Numbered from the stretch's first letter, positions 1 to 9,172 are shown. The stretch: 64,000 nt of DNA from an uncultured Oscillospiraceae bacterium (GCA_934444765.1 CAKSDC010000010.1:1-64000); one strand, 5' to 3'. A program made the numbers and translations. Notes: a model not told the origin generated them from the letters alone.

Positions 1-1
1 C

Positions 2-814
2 CCTATATGTAAAGACGCTCACGACTGCGGTATCATACTAAACAACATCTCTGGTTGGGATAGCTTAGACGGTACTTCAGCTAAGCGTTCAGTAGAAGAC
101 TACACCGCTAAAATCGGTAACAGTATTAATGGTTTAAAGATTGCTCTACCTAAAGAGTTCTATGCCGACGGTATAGACGAAGACGTAAGAGAAGCCGTTT
201 TAAAGGCAAGCGAAGTATACAAGTCTATGGGTGCTGAACTAATAGAATGCTCTATGCCTTCATTAAAGTATGCCGTACCAGCTTACTATCTAATCTCTTC
301 TGCTGAAGCCTCTTCTAACCTTTCAAGATACGACGGTATCAAGTACGGTCACAGGAGTGAAATTGGCGAAAACTTCAACGAACTAATAGCTAACTCTCGA
401 AGTGAGGGCTTTGGCGACGAAGTTAAGAGAAGAATATTACTCGGTAACTACGCTCTATCGAGTGGTTACTACGACGCTTACTATGGTAAGGCTTTAGCCC
501 TTAAACAGAAGATTTCCCAAGAGTACGCAACTATATTTGAAAAGTGCGATGTGATACTCACTCCTACTGCTCCATCGGTAGCTTACAGAGTAGACCAAAA
601 CGTCTCTGACCCTGTCAAGATGTATCAAGCAGATATCTGTACTGTTACTGTAAATATAGCTTCACTACCTGCAATATCCACTCCTTGTGGTTACAATGCC
701 GACGGTATGCCAATAGGTATGTCCATAATAGGTAAAAAGTTCGATGAGGCTTCTATTATACAAGTAGCCGACGCTTACGAAAAGCAATTTACTAAGATTG
801 CTCCAAAAATATAA
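2..814 (+). CDS. gatA: Glu/Asp-tRNA amidotransferase subunit A (3' part)
   Basis: This is the C-terminal 270 residues of GatA; the open frame runs in from before the window, so the Ser-Ser-Lys catalytic core is not visible. GatA releases ammonia from glutamine for GatB to amidate mischarged Glu-tRNA(Gln) or Asp-tRNA(Asn). The visible part has the amidase-family features PICKDAHDCG at the left edge and the late segments ILTPTAP, TVNIASLPAISTPCG and GMPIGMSIIGK. The stop lies 18 nt before the gatB-aspS fusion, so the two are almost certainly co-transcribed. gatC is not in the window and probably lies upstream. Confidence 0.95.
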   Translation, partial: PICKDAHDCGIILNNISGWDSLDGTSAKRSVEDYTAKIGNSINGLKIALPKEFYADGIDEDVREAVLKASEVYKSMGAELIECSMPSLKYAVPAYYLISSAEASSNLSRYDGIKYGHRSEIGENFNELIANSRSEGFGDEVKRRILLGNYALSSGYYDAYYGKALALKQKISQEYATIFEKCDVILTPTAPSVAYRVDQNVSDPVKMYQADICTVTVNIASLPAISTPCGYNADGMPIGMSIIGKKFDEASIIQVADAYEKQFTKIAPKI

Positions 815-832
815 TAAGGGAGGTTTTTCAAG

Positions 833-3718
833 ATGTCATCATATATTCCAGTAATTGGTCTTGAAATCCACGCAGAGTTACTAACCAATTCTAAGGTATT
901 CTGTACCTGTTCTGCTGAATTTGGTGGTAGTCCAAACTCAAGATGTTGTCCAAACTGTACAGGTATGCCAGGTGCATTACCAGTAATAAACCAAACCGCC
1001 GTAGAGTACGCTATCAAAGCGGGCTTTGCTTTAGGTTGTAACATTAATAAGTATTCGGTATTCGATAGAAAAAACTACTTCTATCCTGACCTACCTAAGG
1101 CTTATCAAATTTCACAGTTAAACCTACCTTTATGTATCGATGGTGTAGTTCCTATTGAAGTTAATGGCAAGGTTAAAAACATTCGTATTAACAGAATACA
1201 CCTTGAAGAAGACGCTGGTAAGTTAGTCCATGATGACTTTAACAGCATATCTTTAGCAGACTACAATAGATGTGGCGTGCCTCTAATAGAAATAGTTACC
1301 GAACCTGATATATCTTCCTCTGAAGAGGCTAAGGCTTTAGTAGAAAAGATATCCTTATTACTACAGTATGCAGGTGTTTGCGACTGTAAAATGGAACAGG
1401 GTTCTTTACGTTGCGACGTAAACGTATCTATTATGAAACCTGAAGATACCGAATTTGGCACAAGAACAGAATGCAAAAACTTAAACTCTATTAAGTCCAT
1501 AGGCAGAGCTATAGACTACGAAATAAAAAGACAGTCAAGAGTATTAGACATGGGCAGAAGAGTTATTCAAGAAACCAGACGTTTTGACGATAACAAGGGC
1601 GAAACTAAGTCTATGCGTAGTAAGGAAAACGCTCATGACTACAGATACTTCCCAGAACCTGATATCATGACTGTAAACTTTACCGACGAAATGTTAGACA
1701 ACATTAAGGCTAAACTTCCTGAACTTCCTCACAAAAGACTTGCTCGCTACATCGAACAGTACAAGCTACCAGTTGCAGACGCTAAAATCATAGTAAATCA
1801 AAAGAAGGTTTCCGACCTATTCGACGAGGCGGTTAGCGTATACGACAGTCCAAAAAGCATTGCTAACTTCATAATCGGCGAACTTCTTAGACGTATCAAC
1901 TTAGGCGAAGTATCTATCGATAGTCTTCCTTTTACTGCTAAATACTTTGCTATGTTAGTTCAGTTAGCCGATACCGAAAAGGTTTCTAAAAACGACGCTA
2001 AACAGATTTTAAGACTTATGATAGACACTGGCAAGTCTGCCGAAACTTTAGCTAAAGAAAACGGTATGCTAATAGTAAACGATACTGCTAAAGCTAAAGA
2101 GACTATCACTAATATACTTAACCAAAATCCTGAAACCGTTAAACAGTTCGCTAATGGTGAAAAGAAAGTATTCGGTTTCTTAATGGGACAGTGTACTAAA
2201 CAGTTAAAGGGTATATGTACTACTAACTCTATCAAGCAGATATTAGAGCAAGAACTTAACTCCGCAAGTGAAAAGCTATCTACTACACAGAGTACTTCTG
2301 TACAAGATACTACTTCTACTACTACAGAAGATGCCGTTACTGATAAGTATACTATCTATAAGAGTACTAACCAATACGTTCCTACTGTAGACCAAAATAA
2401 TACTATGCAAATAGATGGCAATACTCTAACTAAAGTATTCGTTCTACAAGACGCTCTCAACAGCATAGGCAAAGAAATAGAGTTTAAAGCCTGTGTACAC
2501 AAGGTTAGACAGATGAGCAACTTCTCATTCATAATACTAAGAACTTCAAGATACTTAGTACAGTCTGTATACAGTCCTGAAAACTGTCCTGATAGTTTAG
2601 ACGGCATTAAAGAAGGTTGTTTCGTAAACGTAAAAGGCATAGTAACTGCTAATCAAAAGGGTAACTATGGTATAGAACTTCAATTAAACTCTATTAGTCT
2701 AATATCCAAACCTGCTTTTGAATATCCTTTAAGAGTTTCGGATAAGAAGTTAGGTTGTGCTTTAGACATCAACCTTGATAACCGTTCAGTAGCTTTAAGA
2801 AACGTTCAGCAAAGAGCTATATTTAAGTTCCAAGAAGGCGTAGTAGGTGGTTTCCGTGAGTTCCTACTAAAAGAAGGATTTACCGAAATTCACACTCCTA
2901 AGATAGTAGCTCAGGGTGCTGAAGGTGGTGCTAACATCTTCCATTTAGAGTACTTCGATAAGCCAGCGTTTTTAAATCAGTCTCCACAGTTCTATAAACA
3001 GACTGCCGTAGCATTCTTCGATAGAGTGTTCGAGATAGCTCCAGTATACAGAGCAGAAAAACACGCTACTTCACGTCACATTAACGAGTATATCGGTCTT
3101 GACTTTGAAATGGGTTATATAGACAGTATGTACGACGTTATGGCTATGGAAACTGCTATGTTACGCTATCTAATGGACTACTTAAGAGCCAACTACCAAA
3201 ACGAAATAGATATCCTTAACGCTGATATTCCAGTAATTAAGGAAATTCCTGCACTTACTCTATTAGAAGTTAAAAAGGTTCTTGGCGATAAGGCCTCTGG
3301 CAACAAACTCGACTTAGAACCAGACGAAGAAGTTGCTATCTGTGAATACGCTAAGCAAAAGTATGATAGCGACTTTATATTCGTTACACACTTCCCATCT
3401 TCTAAGCCACCGTTCTATGCTATGAACTCAAGAGAAGATAGCCGTCTTGCTTACAAGTTCGACTTACTATTTAGAGGCTTAGAAATCACTTCAGGTGGTC
3501 AAAGAATACACGACTACAACGAACAGGTAGCTAAAATGAAGGCTCAGGGACTTAACCCAGACGACTTTAAATACTACCTTGAAGCCCATAAGTACGGACT
3601 ACCTCCACATGGTGGTCTTGGTATAGGTCTTGAAAGATTGGTTATGAAGATACTTCGCCTATCTAACGTTAGAGAAGCGAGTATGTTCCCTCGTGATATC
3701 AACAGACTATTACCTTAA
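833..3718 (+). CDS. gatB-aspS: GatB-aspartyl-tRNA synthetase fusion protein
   Basis: One uninterrupted 961-codon frame holds two complete enzymes. Residues 1 to about 477 are GatB: VIGLEIHAEL at 7-16, zinc-type cysteines C24, C26, C38/C39 and C42, HLEEDAGKL near 122, and a YqeY-like tail. A Ser/Thr-rich linker (about 478-530) follows. Residues 530-961 are an archaeal-type (AspS2) class II aspartyl-tRNA synthetase with an N-terminal OB fold, motif 2 (YRAEKH...SRHINEY, near 737) and motif 3 (GGLGIGLERL, near 930), ending in MFPRDINRLLP. In organisms without AsnRS, a non-discriminating AspRS makes Asp-tRNA(Asn), which GatCAB amidates; joining them would hand the intermediate over within one chain. 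The ribosome site GGGAGG sits 9 nt before the ATG. Both halves are full length, so a frameshift or chimera is unlikely. Non-discrimination is inferred. Confidence 0.93.
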   Translation: MSSYIPVIGLEIHAELLTNSKVFCTCSAEFGGSPNSRCCPNCTGMPGALPVINQTAVEYAIKAGFALGCNINKYSVFDRKNYFYPDLPKAYQISQLNLPLCIDGVVPIEVNGKVKNIRINRIHLEEDAGKLVHDDFNSISLADYNRCGVPLIEIVTEPDISSSEEAKALVEKISLLLQYAGVCDCKMEQGSLRCDVNVSIMKPEDTEFGTRTECKNLNSIKSIGRAIDYEIKRQSRVLDMGRRVIQETRRFDDNKGETKSMRSKENAHDYRYFPEPDIMTVNFTDEMLDNIKAKLPELPHKRLARYIEQYKLPVADAKIIVNQKKVSDLFDEAVSVYDSPKSIANFIIGELLRRINLGEVSIDSLPFTAKYFAMLVQLADTEKVSKNDAKQILRLMIDTGKSAETLAKENGMLIVNDTAKAKETITNILNQNPETVKQFANGEKKVFGFLMGQCTKQLKGICTTNSIKQILEQELNSASEKLSTTQSTSVQDTTSTTTEDAVTDKYTIYKSTNQYVPTVDQNNTMQIDGNTLTKVFVLQDALNSIGKEIEFKACVHKVRQMSNFSFIILRTSRYLVQSVYSPENCPDSLDGIKEGCFVNVKGIVTANQKGNYGIELQLNSISLISKPAFEYPLRVSDKKLGCALDINLDNRSVALRNVQQRAIFKFQEGVVGGFREFLLKEGFTEIHTPKIVAQGAEGGANIFHLEYFDKPAFLNQSPQFYKQTAVAFFDRVFEIAPVYRAEKHATSRHINEYIGLDFEMGYIDSMYDVMAMETAMLRYLMDYLRANYQNEIDILNADIPVIKEIPALTLLEVKKVLGDKASGNKLDLEPDEEVAICEYAKQKYDSDFIFVTHFPSSKPPFYAMNSREDSRLAYKFDLLFRGLEITSGGQRIHDYNEQVAKMKAQGLNPDDFKYYLEAHKYGLPPHGGLGIGLERLVMKILRLSNVREASMFPRDINRLLP

Positions 3719-3737
3719 TATTCTATCTATATACCAT

Positions 3738-3767
3738 TCGGGCAGAATACACACTCTGCCCGATTTT
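3738..3767 (+). terminator. Rho-independent terminator after gatB-aspS
   Basis: A perfect 9-bp stem (TCGGGCAGA / TCTGCCCGA) with an 8-nt loop is followed by TTTT. It lies 19 nt after the fusion stop and before hflX, so hflX is probably read separately or only by read-through. Confidence 0.85.
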
Positions 3768-3792
3768 AATACAGAAAGGAACTTTATACTAT

Positions 3793-5037
3793 ATGATGTT
3801 TGAAAATGCTAATACTATTCAAAGAGTACTACTCGCATCGGTAGATACGGGCGAATTTGATAACGAAGCCTCTATTCAAGAATTAGAAGAACTAACTAAA
3901 ACTGCTAACGGTGAAGTGGTGGCTAAGGTAGTTCAAAAACGCCCTACTTTTGAAAAGGCTACTTGTATAGGTCAAGGCAGACTACAAGAAGTATCTACAG
4001 TATGCCAACAGCTTGACGTTGACTTAATAATATTCGACCATGAACTTACTGCTACTCAAATTAGAAATATTGAAGACATTACTAAAGTTAGAACTATAGA
4101 CAGAACTACCCTAATATTAGACATCTTCGCCCAAAGAGCAAGAACTAAAGAAGGTAAACTTCAAGTGGAACTTGCTCAACAGAAGTATCGCTTGCCTCGT
4201 TTGGCTGGCATGGGTGTGGAACTCTCTCGTTTGGGTGGCGGTATCGGTACTCGTGGTCCTGGTGAAACTAAACTCGAAACTGATAAACGTCACATTAGAA
4301 GCAGAATTTCCACTTTGGAGGCTGAACTTAAAGAACTTAAAAAACATCGTGATTACAGTCGAAAAAGACGTAAAAAAGACGGTGTTCTGTGTGTGGCAGT
4401 AGTAGGATATACCAACGCTGGGAAGTCTACACTCGTAAACGCACTGACCAACTCTAACATCTTTGCAGAAGATAGACTATTTGCTACTTTAGATACCACT
4501 TCAAGAGGTTTAACTCTTCCAGACGGCAGAAATATTCTAATTACCGATACTGTAGGCTTAATTAGAAGACTTCCTCACCAATTGGTAGAGGCTTTTAAGT
4601 CTACTTTGGAAGAGGCTTGCAGTTCCGATTTGATACTAAACGTGGTAGACGTATCCTCCCCTAACTATTTAGAACATCTTGAAGTTACCAAGTCACTACT
4701 TAGCGAACTCGGTTGCGACGAAGTTCCTAAAGTTACAGTGTTCAATAAGTGTGATAGTTGCAACTATCTAAACACTCTTCCTAACGATGATACTAACGTT
4801 AAGGTATCGGCTAAACTACAGTTAGGCTTTGAAGAACTATTACAGGCTATATCTGTAAACTTGCCTGAAACTTTCAAGCGTAAAACTCTACTAATACCTT
4901 ACGATAAGTCTAACTTGATAGCTAAAATTAGACTGGACGGAAAAGTCTACTCCGAAAACTACCAAGAAACTGGTACTATAGTAGACGCTTTAGTAGACGT
5001 TAAACTATTAAAAGAAGTTCAACAGTATACTATATAG
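3793..5037 (+). CDS. hflX: GTPase HflX
   Basis: HflX is a ribosome-associated GTPase that rescues or splits stalled 70S ribosomes, often under stress. The 414-residue protein has the glycine-rich N-terminal HflX domain (LSRLGGGIGTRGPGETKLE), a basic coiled-coil linker (KELKKHRDYSRKRRKK), then a G domain with Walker A GYTNAGKST near 205-213, a DTVGLIRRLPHQLVEAF switch region and NKCD as G4. Two ATGs stand in tandem (3793 and 3796) after AGAAAGGA; either could be used. It converges on nrdG with a shared terminator between them. Confidence 0.95.
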   Translation: MMFENANTIQRVLLASVDTGEFDNEASIQELEELTKTANGEVVAKVVQKRPTFEKATCIGQGRLQEVSTVCQQLDVDLIIFDHELTATQIRNIEDITKVRTIDRTTLILDIFAQRARTKEGKLQVELAQQKYRLPRLAGMGVELSRLGGGIGTRGPGETKLETDKRHIRSRISTLEAELKELKKHRDYSRKRRKKDGVLCVAVVGYTNAGKSTLVNALTNSNIFAEDRLFATLDTTSRGLTLPDGRNILITDTVGLIRRLPHQLVEAFKSTLEEACSSDLILNVVDVSSPNYLEHLEVTKSLLSELGCDEVPKVTVFNKCDSCNYLNTLPNDDTNVKVSAKLQLGFEELLQAISVNLPETFKRKTLLIPYDKSNLIAKIRLDGKVYSENYQETGTIVDALVDVKLLKEVQQYTI

Positions 5038-5066
5038 TCTATTTCACTAAGATATTCAAAAAACAA

Positions 5067-5103
5067 AAAGGTTCGTTAAGGATAACTCCCCTAACGAACC
5101 TTT
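5067..5103. terminator. Bidirectional terminator between hflX and nrdG
   Basis: A 12-bp perfect stem (AAAGGTTCGTTA / TAACGAACCTTT) separates the converging genes. Read on the minus strand it is followed by a strong T tract (TTTTTGTTTTTTG), so it best serves the nrd operon; the plus-strand tail is weaker. Confidence 0.85.
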
Positions 5104-5121
5104 ACTATTATATATCGCACT

Positions 5122-5646
5122 CTATGAGTATACCACTTGTGGAAGACACTCTACAGTATGACCGTACTTGATACTATTAGCACAGTCTATAAAGCGTTGG
5201 TTGGAACTTCCTCTGAATACTAAGTCGTAACTCTTTTTATCCATTTGAAATTGACCGTCTACTATCATATCACTAACGGTTAATAACTCCATATAGCCGT
5301 TTTCTTTAGTGGCATTTTGATACAGATACTCAAAAGTATATCCAGTATAGGTTATAATATCTAAGCCTCTACCTAAGGATTTAACCTTGTTGCCTAAGTA
5401 CGCCAACTGTTTAGCCTTACAGAACGGTTCGCCACCACTGAACGTAACGCCGTCTAATAGTGGATTTTCTAATATATCGTTAATAATATCGTCAACACTC
5501 TTTAGATATCCACCAGTGAAACTATGCGTCTGTGGATTTTGACAGCCATAACAGTTATGTGGGCATCCCTGAACGAATATAGTATATCTAATGCCATGAC
5601 CGTCTACTATGGAGTCTTGACTAATACCTGCTAATCTAATATCCAT
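5122..5646 (-). CDS. nrdG: Anaerobic ribonucleotide reductase activating protein
   Basis: NrdG is the radical-SAM activase that makes the glycyl radical on NrdD, using SAM and a 4Fe-4S cluster. The cluster motif GCPHNCYGC gives C28, C32 and C35, and TFSGGEP is the usual SAM-binding glycine stretch. The ATG at 5646 is preferred (174 residues) because AGGGGTG lies 6 nt upstream; an in-frame GTG at 5655 lies inside that ribosome site. The gene is last in the nrdD operon, 11 nt after the nuclease-like gene. Confidence 0.93.
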   Translation of the reverse strand: MDIRLAGISQDSIVDGHGIRYTIFVQGCPHNCYGCQNPQTHSFTGGYLKSVDDIINDILENPLLDGVTFSGGEPFCKAKQLAYLGNKVKSLGRGLDIITYTGYTFEYLYQNATKENGYMELLTVSDMIVDGQFQMDKKSYDLVFRGSSNQRFIDCANSIKYGHTVECLPQVVYS

Positions 5647-5657
5647 AAACAACACCC

Positions 5658-6419
5658 CTATGATTGATAACCTATAACTTTAGTATTAACTTCCTCAATC
5701 ACTTGTGGGTTAATATCGGCTATGTTTAACAGATATACTAAGTTTAAACGTGGATTGAATATTCCTAACTTAGTAAGTTGCTTAAACTGTTCTTGATGGT
5801 TTGACCTAAGTCCCATTAGATAGTATATCAATAGTTGTAGAGTGTTATCTTTAGTTATATTGCCCTTTAAAACCTTGAACTCCCAAAGAGTATCTGCGGT
5901 TAAAAAATCGCCATCGCCAGCAGTGATTAAGTCGGTATAAGCACCGTTCAACCTAAAACCGTCTCGAACTACTGGACCAAACTTACAGAAAAACGCTTTG
6001 CTTCTAATTACCATAAACCTTATATTTACTATGGTCTTAGTATCAGGATTTATAGTTTCAACGGGAACGAAACCCTTTTCACCTGCACGATAGCAAACGT
6101 CATAACCGACTAACTTACAAGCACTTATTATAGATTGGTCGTCTAAACCTTTTATCCTTAAAAGTAGTCTAATACCGTTTTCAAACTGATTTATACACTT
6201 TGCACCGTGTAAGGCATATATAAAAGCGTGTTCTGGCTTTGCACCGCACTCAAAACGTGTTAGATAGTCTACTGCTAATCCTACTAAACATGGGTTGATA
6301 TTGCCGTCTTCTATAGTAATGCCGTCGTCACCTTGTGGGAACACGTCACATTCTTTAGGTTTGATATATCCACCACGAGGTTGTTTTACTTGTTTAATTC
6401 GTTGAGTTACACTTGCCAT
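5658..6419 (-). CDS. PD-(D/E)XK nuclease-like protein in nrd operon
   Basis: A 253-residue protein without a recognised name lies between nrdD and nrdG. The C-terminal half carries a plausible PD-(D/E)XK nuclease core: D163 in GAYTDLI, E180-x-K182 in LWEFK, and Q195 in LQLLIYYLMG, the spacing and Q motif seen in RecB/Cas4/Dna2-type nucleases. The N-terminal half (about 1-140) has no recognised motif. The gene starts 12 nt after the nrdD stop and ends 11 nt before the nrdG start, so it is co-transcribed with both. A role in DNA repair coupled to nucleotide supply is only inference; it may instead be an inactive nuclease fold. Confidence 0.7.
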   Translation of the reverse strand: MASVTQRIKQVKQPRGGYIKPKECDVFPQGDDGITIEDGNINPCLVGLAVDYLTRFECGAKPEHAFIYALHGAKCINQFENGIRLLLRIKGLDDQSIISACKLVGYDVCYRAGEKGFVPVETINPDTKTIVNIRFMVIRSKAFFCKFGPVVRDGFRLNGAYTDLITAGDGDFLTADTLWEFKVLKGNITKDNTLQLLIYYLMGLRSNHQEQFKQLTKLGIFNPRLNLVYLLNIADINPQVIEEVNTKVIGYQS

Positions 6420-6431
6420 TATACACCCTCC

Positions 6432-8765
6432 CTATACGTTACTTGATGACATTCCATGCTTTACACGGTCACGAACTTCAGCTAACTTAGCGTCGTTAAA
6501 TCTATCAAGAGTGCCTACTAAGTAACCAGTAATACGTCTAATACGTTCAAAAGGAATACCGTCTTCTTTTTCGGAACGTCCACAGTATGGACAGGTATCT
6601 CCTATTATGCCAGTATAACCACATACAGGGTCACGGTCTACTGGGTGATTTACTGAACCGTATCCTATACCACTTTCTTTCATATAACGAATAACCTTTT
6701 CAAAAGCGGATACGTTAGTAGTAGGGTCGCCGTCTAACTCTATATAGCTGATGTGTCCACCGTTAGTAAGTTCATGGTACGGAGCCTCTAACTTAATCTT
6801 TTTGAACGCACTGATAGGATAGTATACTGGAACGTGGAAAGAGTTGGTGTAGTATTCACGGTCAGTAACACCTTCCATTATGCCGTACTTTTCAGCGTCC
6901 ATTTTTACAAATCTACCAGATAGTCCTTCAGCTGGAGTGGCTAATAGTGAAAAGTTCAAACCAGTCTTTTCGGCTTCGTCGTCCATACGCTTACGCATAT
7001 AAGATACTATCTTTAGTCCCAATTGCTGAGCCTCTTCACTTTCGCCATGATGTACACCTATTAAAGCCTTTAGCGTTTCAGCAAGACCTATAAATCCTAC
7101 CGATAGTGTACCATGCTTTAGTACTTCGGCTACGGTATCGTCTACCGATAGCTTTTCGGAGTCTAACCAAACGCCCTGTCCCATTAAGAATGGGAAGTTC
7201 TTAACTTTCTTTTGACACTGAATTTTAAACCTTGCCAATAACTGTTCTATGGTTAAGTTTAGATAGTAGTCTAACTTGTTAAAGAATACGTTCAAGTCTC
7301 CTTGACTTTCAATAGCTAATCTTGGTAGATTGATAGAAGTAAAACTTAGATTTCCTCTACCCGTTACTATCTCTCTTGACTTATCGTATACGTTGCTAAT
7401 TACTCTGGTACGACAGCCCATATACGCTATTTCGGTGTTACGGTCGCCCTGTCTATAGTATTTAAGATTAAAAGGTGCATCTAAGAAAGAAAAGTTAGGG
7501 AACAGTCTTTTAGCTGATACTCTGCAAGCAAGTTTGAATAAGTCGTAATTAGGGTCTTGTGGGTTATAGTTTATACCCTCTTTAACCTTGAATATGTGTA
7601 TTGGAAAGATAGGTGTTTCACCATTACCCAGTCCCGCTTCGTTAGCTAATAAGACGTTCTTTATTACCATTCTACCTTCTGCGGAAGTATCCGTACCATA
7701 GTTAATGGAACTAAATGGGGTTTGCGCACCTGCACGACTGTTCATAGTATTAAGATTGTGTATCAAAGCCTCCATCGATTGGTAAGTAGCTCTATCGGTT
7801 TCCTTGTACGCTCTATCCAATGCGAACTTTTGAGCCTTCTGTACTACGTCTTCGGAAGTATATTCCATTAGTGCAAGTCTTTCTACTGCTTGATACTGGT
7901 TGGAATTATCTAATACTGGCACTAAAGACTGTGTATCTTGAATATCTTTTACTACTTTTGCTACGGTTTCGGCAGAGACTTCTCCATTAGTCAGTAAGTC
8001 CATAGCCTTTGCAAGGTTAGAAACGTATAACTTCTTGTAGGTCTTCTTTACTCCGTCCGCCATAGCATAGTCGAAAGTAGGAATACTCTGTCCACCATGT
8101 TGGTCGTTCTGATTAGATTGAATGGCTATACAACACAACGCTGAATAGCTTGAAATATCGTTAGGAGTTCTTAAGTGTCCATGACCTGTAGAAAATCCCT
8201 TATTAAATAGTTTCGTTAAGTCTATTTGAGTACACGTAGTAGTAAGGGTATAAAAGTCCAAATCGTGAATGTGAATATATCCCTCTTTGTGAGCGTCTGC
8301 GTGTTTTCTGTCCAGTACGTATAGTTCATAGAAAGATTTTGCACTAACTGAACCATACTTTAACATAGTACCCATAGCAGTATCGCCGTCTATGTTAGCG
8401 TTTTCCCTTTTAATATCGCTATCTTTAGCGGAGTTAAAAGTTAGGTCTTTAAAGACCTTCATTAAGTTAGTTTGCATCTCTCTGGAACGTGTACGTTCGT
8501 ACCTATACAGAATATACGCCTTTGAAGTGGTAGCGTGACCTTCTTCTATTAGAACCTTTTCTACTATATCCTGTATCTGTTCTACAGTAGGAATGTTACT
8601 ACCGTATATCTGTTCTGCCATGGAAGATACTATCAACGATAGTCTTTCGGCCTCTTTATAGTCGTTACCACCTATAGACTGTGCAGACTTATATATAGCG
8701 TCTGCTATCTTTTGAGTATTAAACAAAGCTACTCTGCCATCTCGCTTAACTATGTGAGTTATCAC
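6432..8765 (-). CDS. nrdD: Anaerobic ribonucleoside-triphosphate reductase
   Basis: The class III reductase converts ribonucleoside triphosphates to dNTPs without oxygen. The 777-residue protein has an N-terminal ATP-cone (residues 1 to about 95, starting ITHIVKRDGRVA), a catalytic barrel with MGCRTRVISN near 445, and a C-terminal zinc and glycyl-radical region (VCGYTG...CPYCG, then RRITGYLVGTL near 747). The first knuckle reads DRDPVCGY, so only three of the possible four zinc cysteines are seen. The start is GTG, spaced 8 nt from AGAGGTG. The promoter and NrdR-type boxes lie upstream at 8799-9004. Confidence 0.97.
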   Translation of the reverse strand: MITHIVKRDGRVALFNTQKIADAIYKSAQSIGGNDYKEAERLSLIVSSMAEQIYGSNIPTVEQIQDIVEKVLIEEGHATTSKAYILYRYERTRSREMQTNLMKVFKDLTFNSAKDSDIKRENANIDGDTAMGTMLKYGSVSAKSFYELYVLDRKHADAHKEGYIHIHDLDFYTLTTTCTQIDLTKLFNKGFSTGHGHLRTPNDISSYSALCCIAIQSNQNDQHGGQSIPTFDYAMADGVKKTYKKLYVSNLAKAMDLLTNGEVSAETVAKVVKDIQDTQSLVPVLDNSNQYQAVERLALMEYTSEDVVQKAQKFALDRAYKETDRATYQSMEALIHNLNTMNSRAGAQTPFSSINYGTDTSAEGRMVIKNVLLANEAGLGNGETPIFPIHIFKVKEGINYNPQDPNYDLFKLACRVSAKRLFPNFSFLDAPFNLKYYRQGDRNTEIAYMGCRTRVISNVYDKSREIVTGRGNLSFTSINLPRLAIESQGDLNVFFNKLDYYLNLTIEQLLARFKIQCQKKVKNFPFLMGQGVWLDSEKLSVDDTVAEVLKHGTLSVGFIGLAETLKALIGVHHGESEEAQQLGLKIVSYMRKRMDDEAEKTGLNFSLLATPAEGLSGRFVKMDAEKYGIMEGVTDREYYTNSFHVPVYYPISAFKKIKLEAPYHELTNGGHISYIELDGDPTTNVSAFEKVIRYMKESGIGYGSVNHPVDRDPVCGYTGIIGDTCPYCGRSEKEDGIPFERIRRITGYLVGTLDRFNDAKLAEVRDRVKHGMSSSNV

Positions 8766-8798
8766 TTATAATACACCTCTTAATATTAAATGTTATAT

Positions 8799-8814
8799 AT
8801 ACAATATATTGTGT
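8799..8814. promoter_or_regulatory. NrdR-box-like palindrome in nrdD leader
   Basis: ATACAATATATTGTGT matches the NrdR box consensus ACACWATATATWGTGT at 15 of 16 positions. It lies between the predicted nrdD transcription start and the GTG start codon, so bound NrdR would obstruct transcription. Confidence 0.65.
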
Positions 8815-8839
8815 CTTTTTCAAACAAAGCCTAATAGAT

Positions 8840-8868
8840 ATTATATACCCAACCACTAATAAAGTCAA
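8840..8868 (-). promoter_or_regulatory. Sigma-A promoter of the nrd operon
   Basis: Minus-strand TTGACT (8868-8863), a 17-bp spacer and TATAAT (8845-8840) form a near-consensus promoter. The expected start near 8833 gives a leader of about 70 nt for nrdD. Confidence 0.8.
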
Positions 8869-8909
8869 CACAATTTTTGGATTGTATTATTCTTTAATTT
8901 GTGCATATT

Positions 8910-8941
8910 GTACAAATATCCCTTATTTAGTACAAATATCC
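8910..8941. repeat. 12-bp direct repeat with 20-bp period
   Basis: GTACAAATATCC occurs at 8910-8921 and again at 8930-8941, exactly 20 bp apart, about two helical turns. It lies upstream of the nrd promoter in a 480-bp gap and may be a regulator site; no known factor is assigned. An open frame crossing it (8899-9096) has no coding signs. Confidence 0.5.
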
Positions 8942-8988
8942 GCTTAAAATATTTTTTAAGTTACACACTTATGAGTTTATCAGCTATG

Positions 8989-9004
8989 GCACAATATATA
9001 GTGT
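8989..9004. promoter_or_regulatory. Second NrdR-box-like palindrome
   Basis: GCACAATATATAGTGT matches the NrdR consensus at 15 of 16 positions. It is about 190 bp upstream of the first box, too far for the usual pair roughly three helical turns apart. It may belong to looping or a second promoter; none was convincingly seen next to it. Confidence 0.5.
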
Positions 9005-9172
9005 ACTTTAATATTGGTATTATTATATATACCCCTACCGCTATAGTATGTAAATGGTTTAACTGTACATATCTACTTGATTTAACCCACTTTTAAACTT
9101 ATACTTTAACTTTGCTTAAATATCGTGTATTAAAAAAATTCAGTAATATTGACCAACCCTAAAATTATAGTC

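Noticed and set aside
6432..8765. Loss of the first zinc cysteine of NrdD (DPVCGY where CxxCGY occurs in some enzymes)
   Set aside because: I recall similar DPVCGY forms in other Firmicutes NrdD proteins, so it is probably a normal variant and not damage.
8899..9096. 65-codon plus-strand ORF between nrdD and the DUF445 gene
   Set aside because: It starts with GTG without a ribosome site, has AT-driven composition and overlaps regulatory palindromes.
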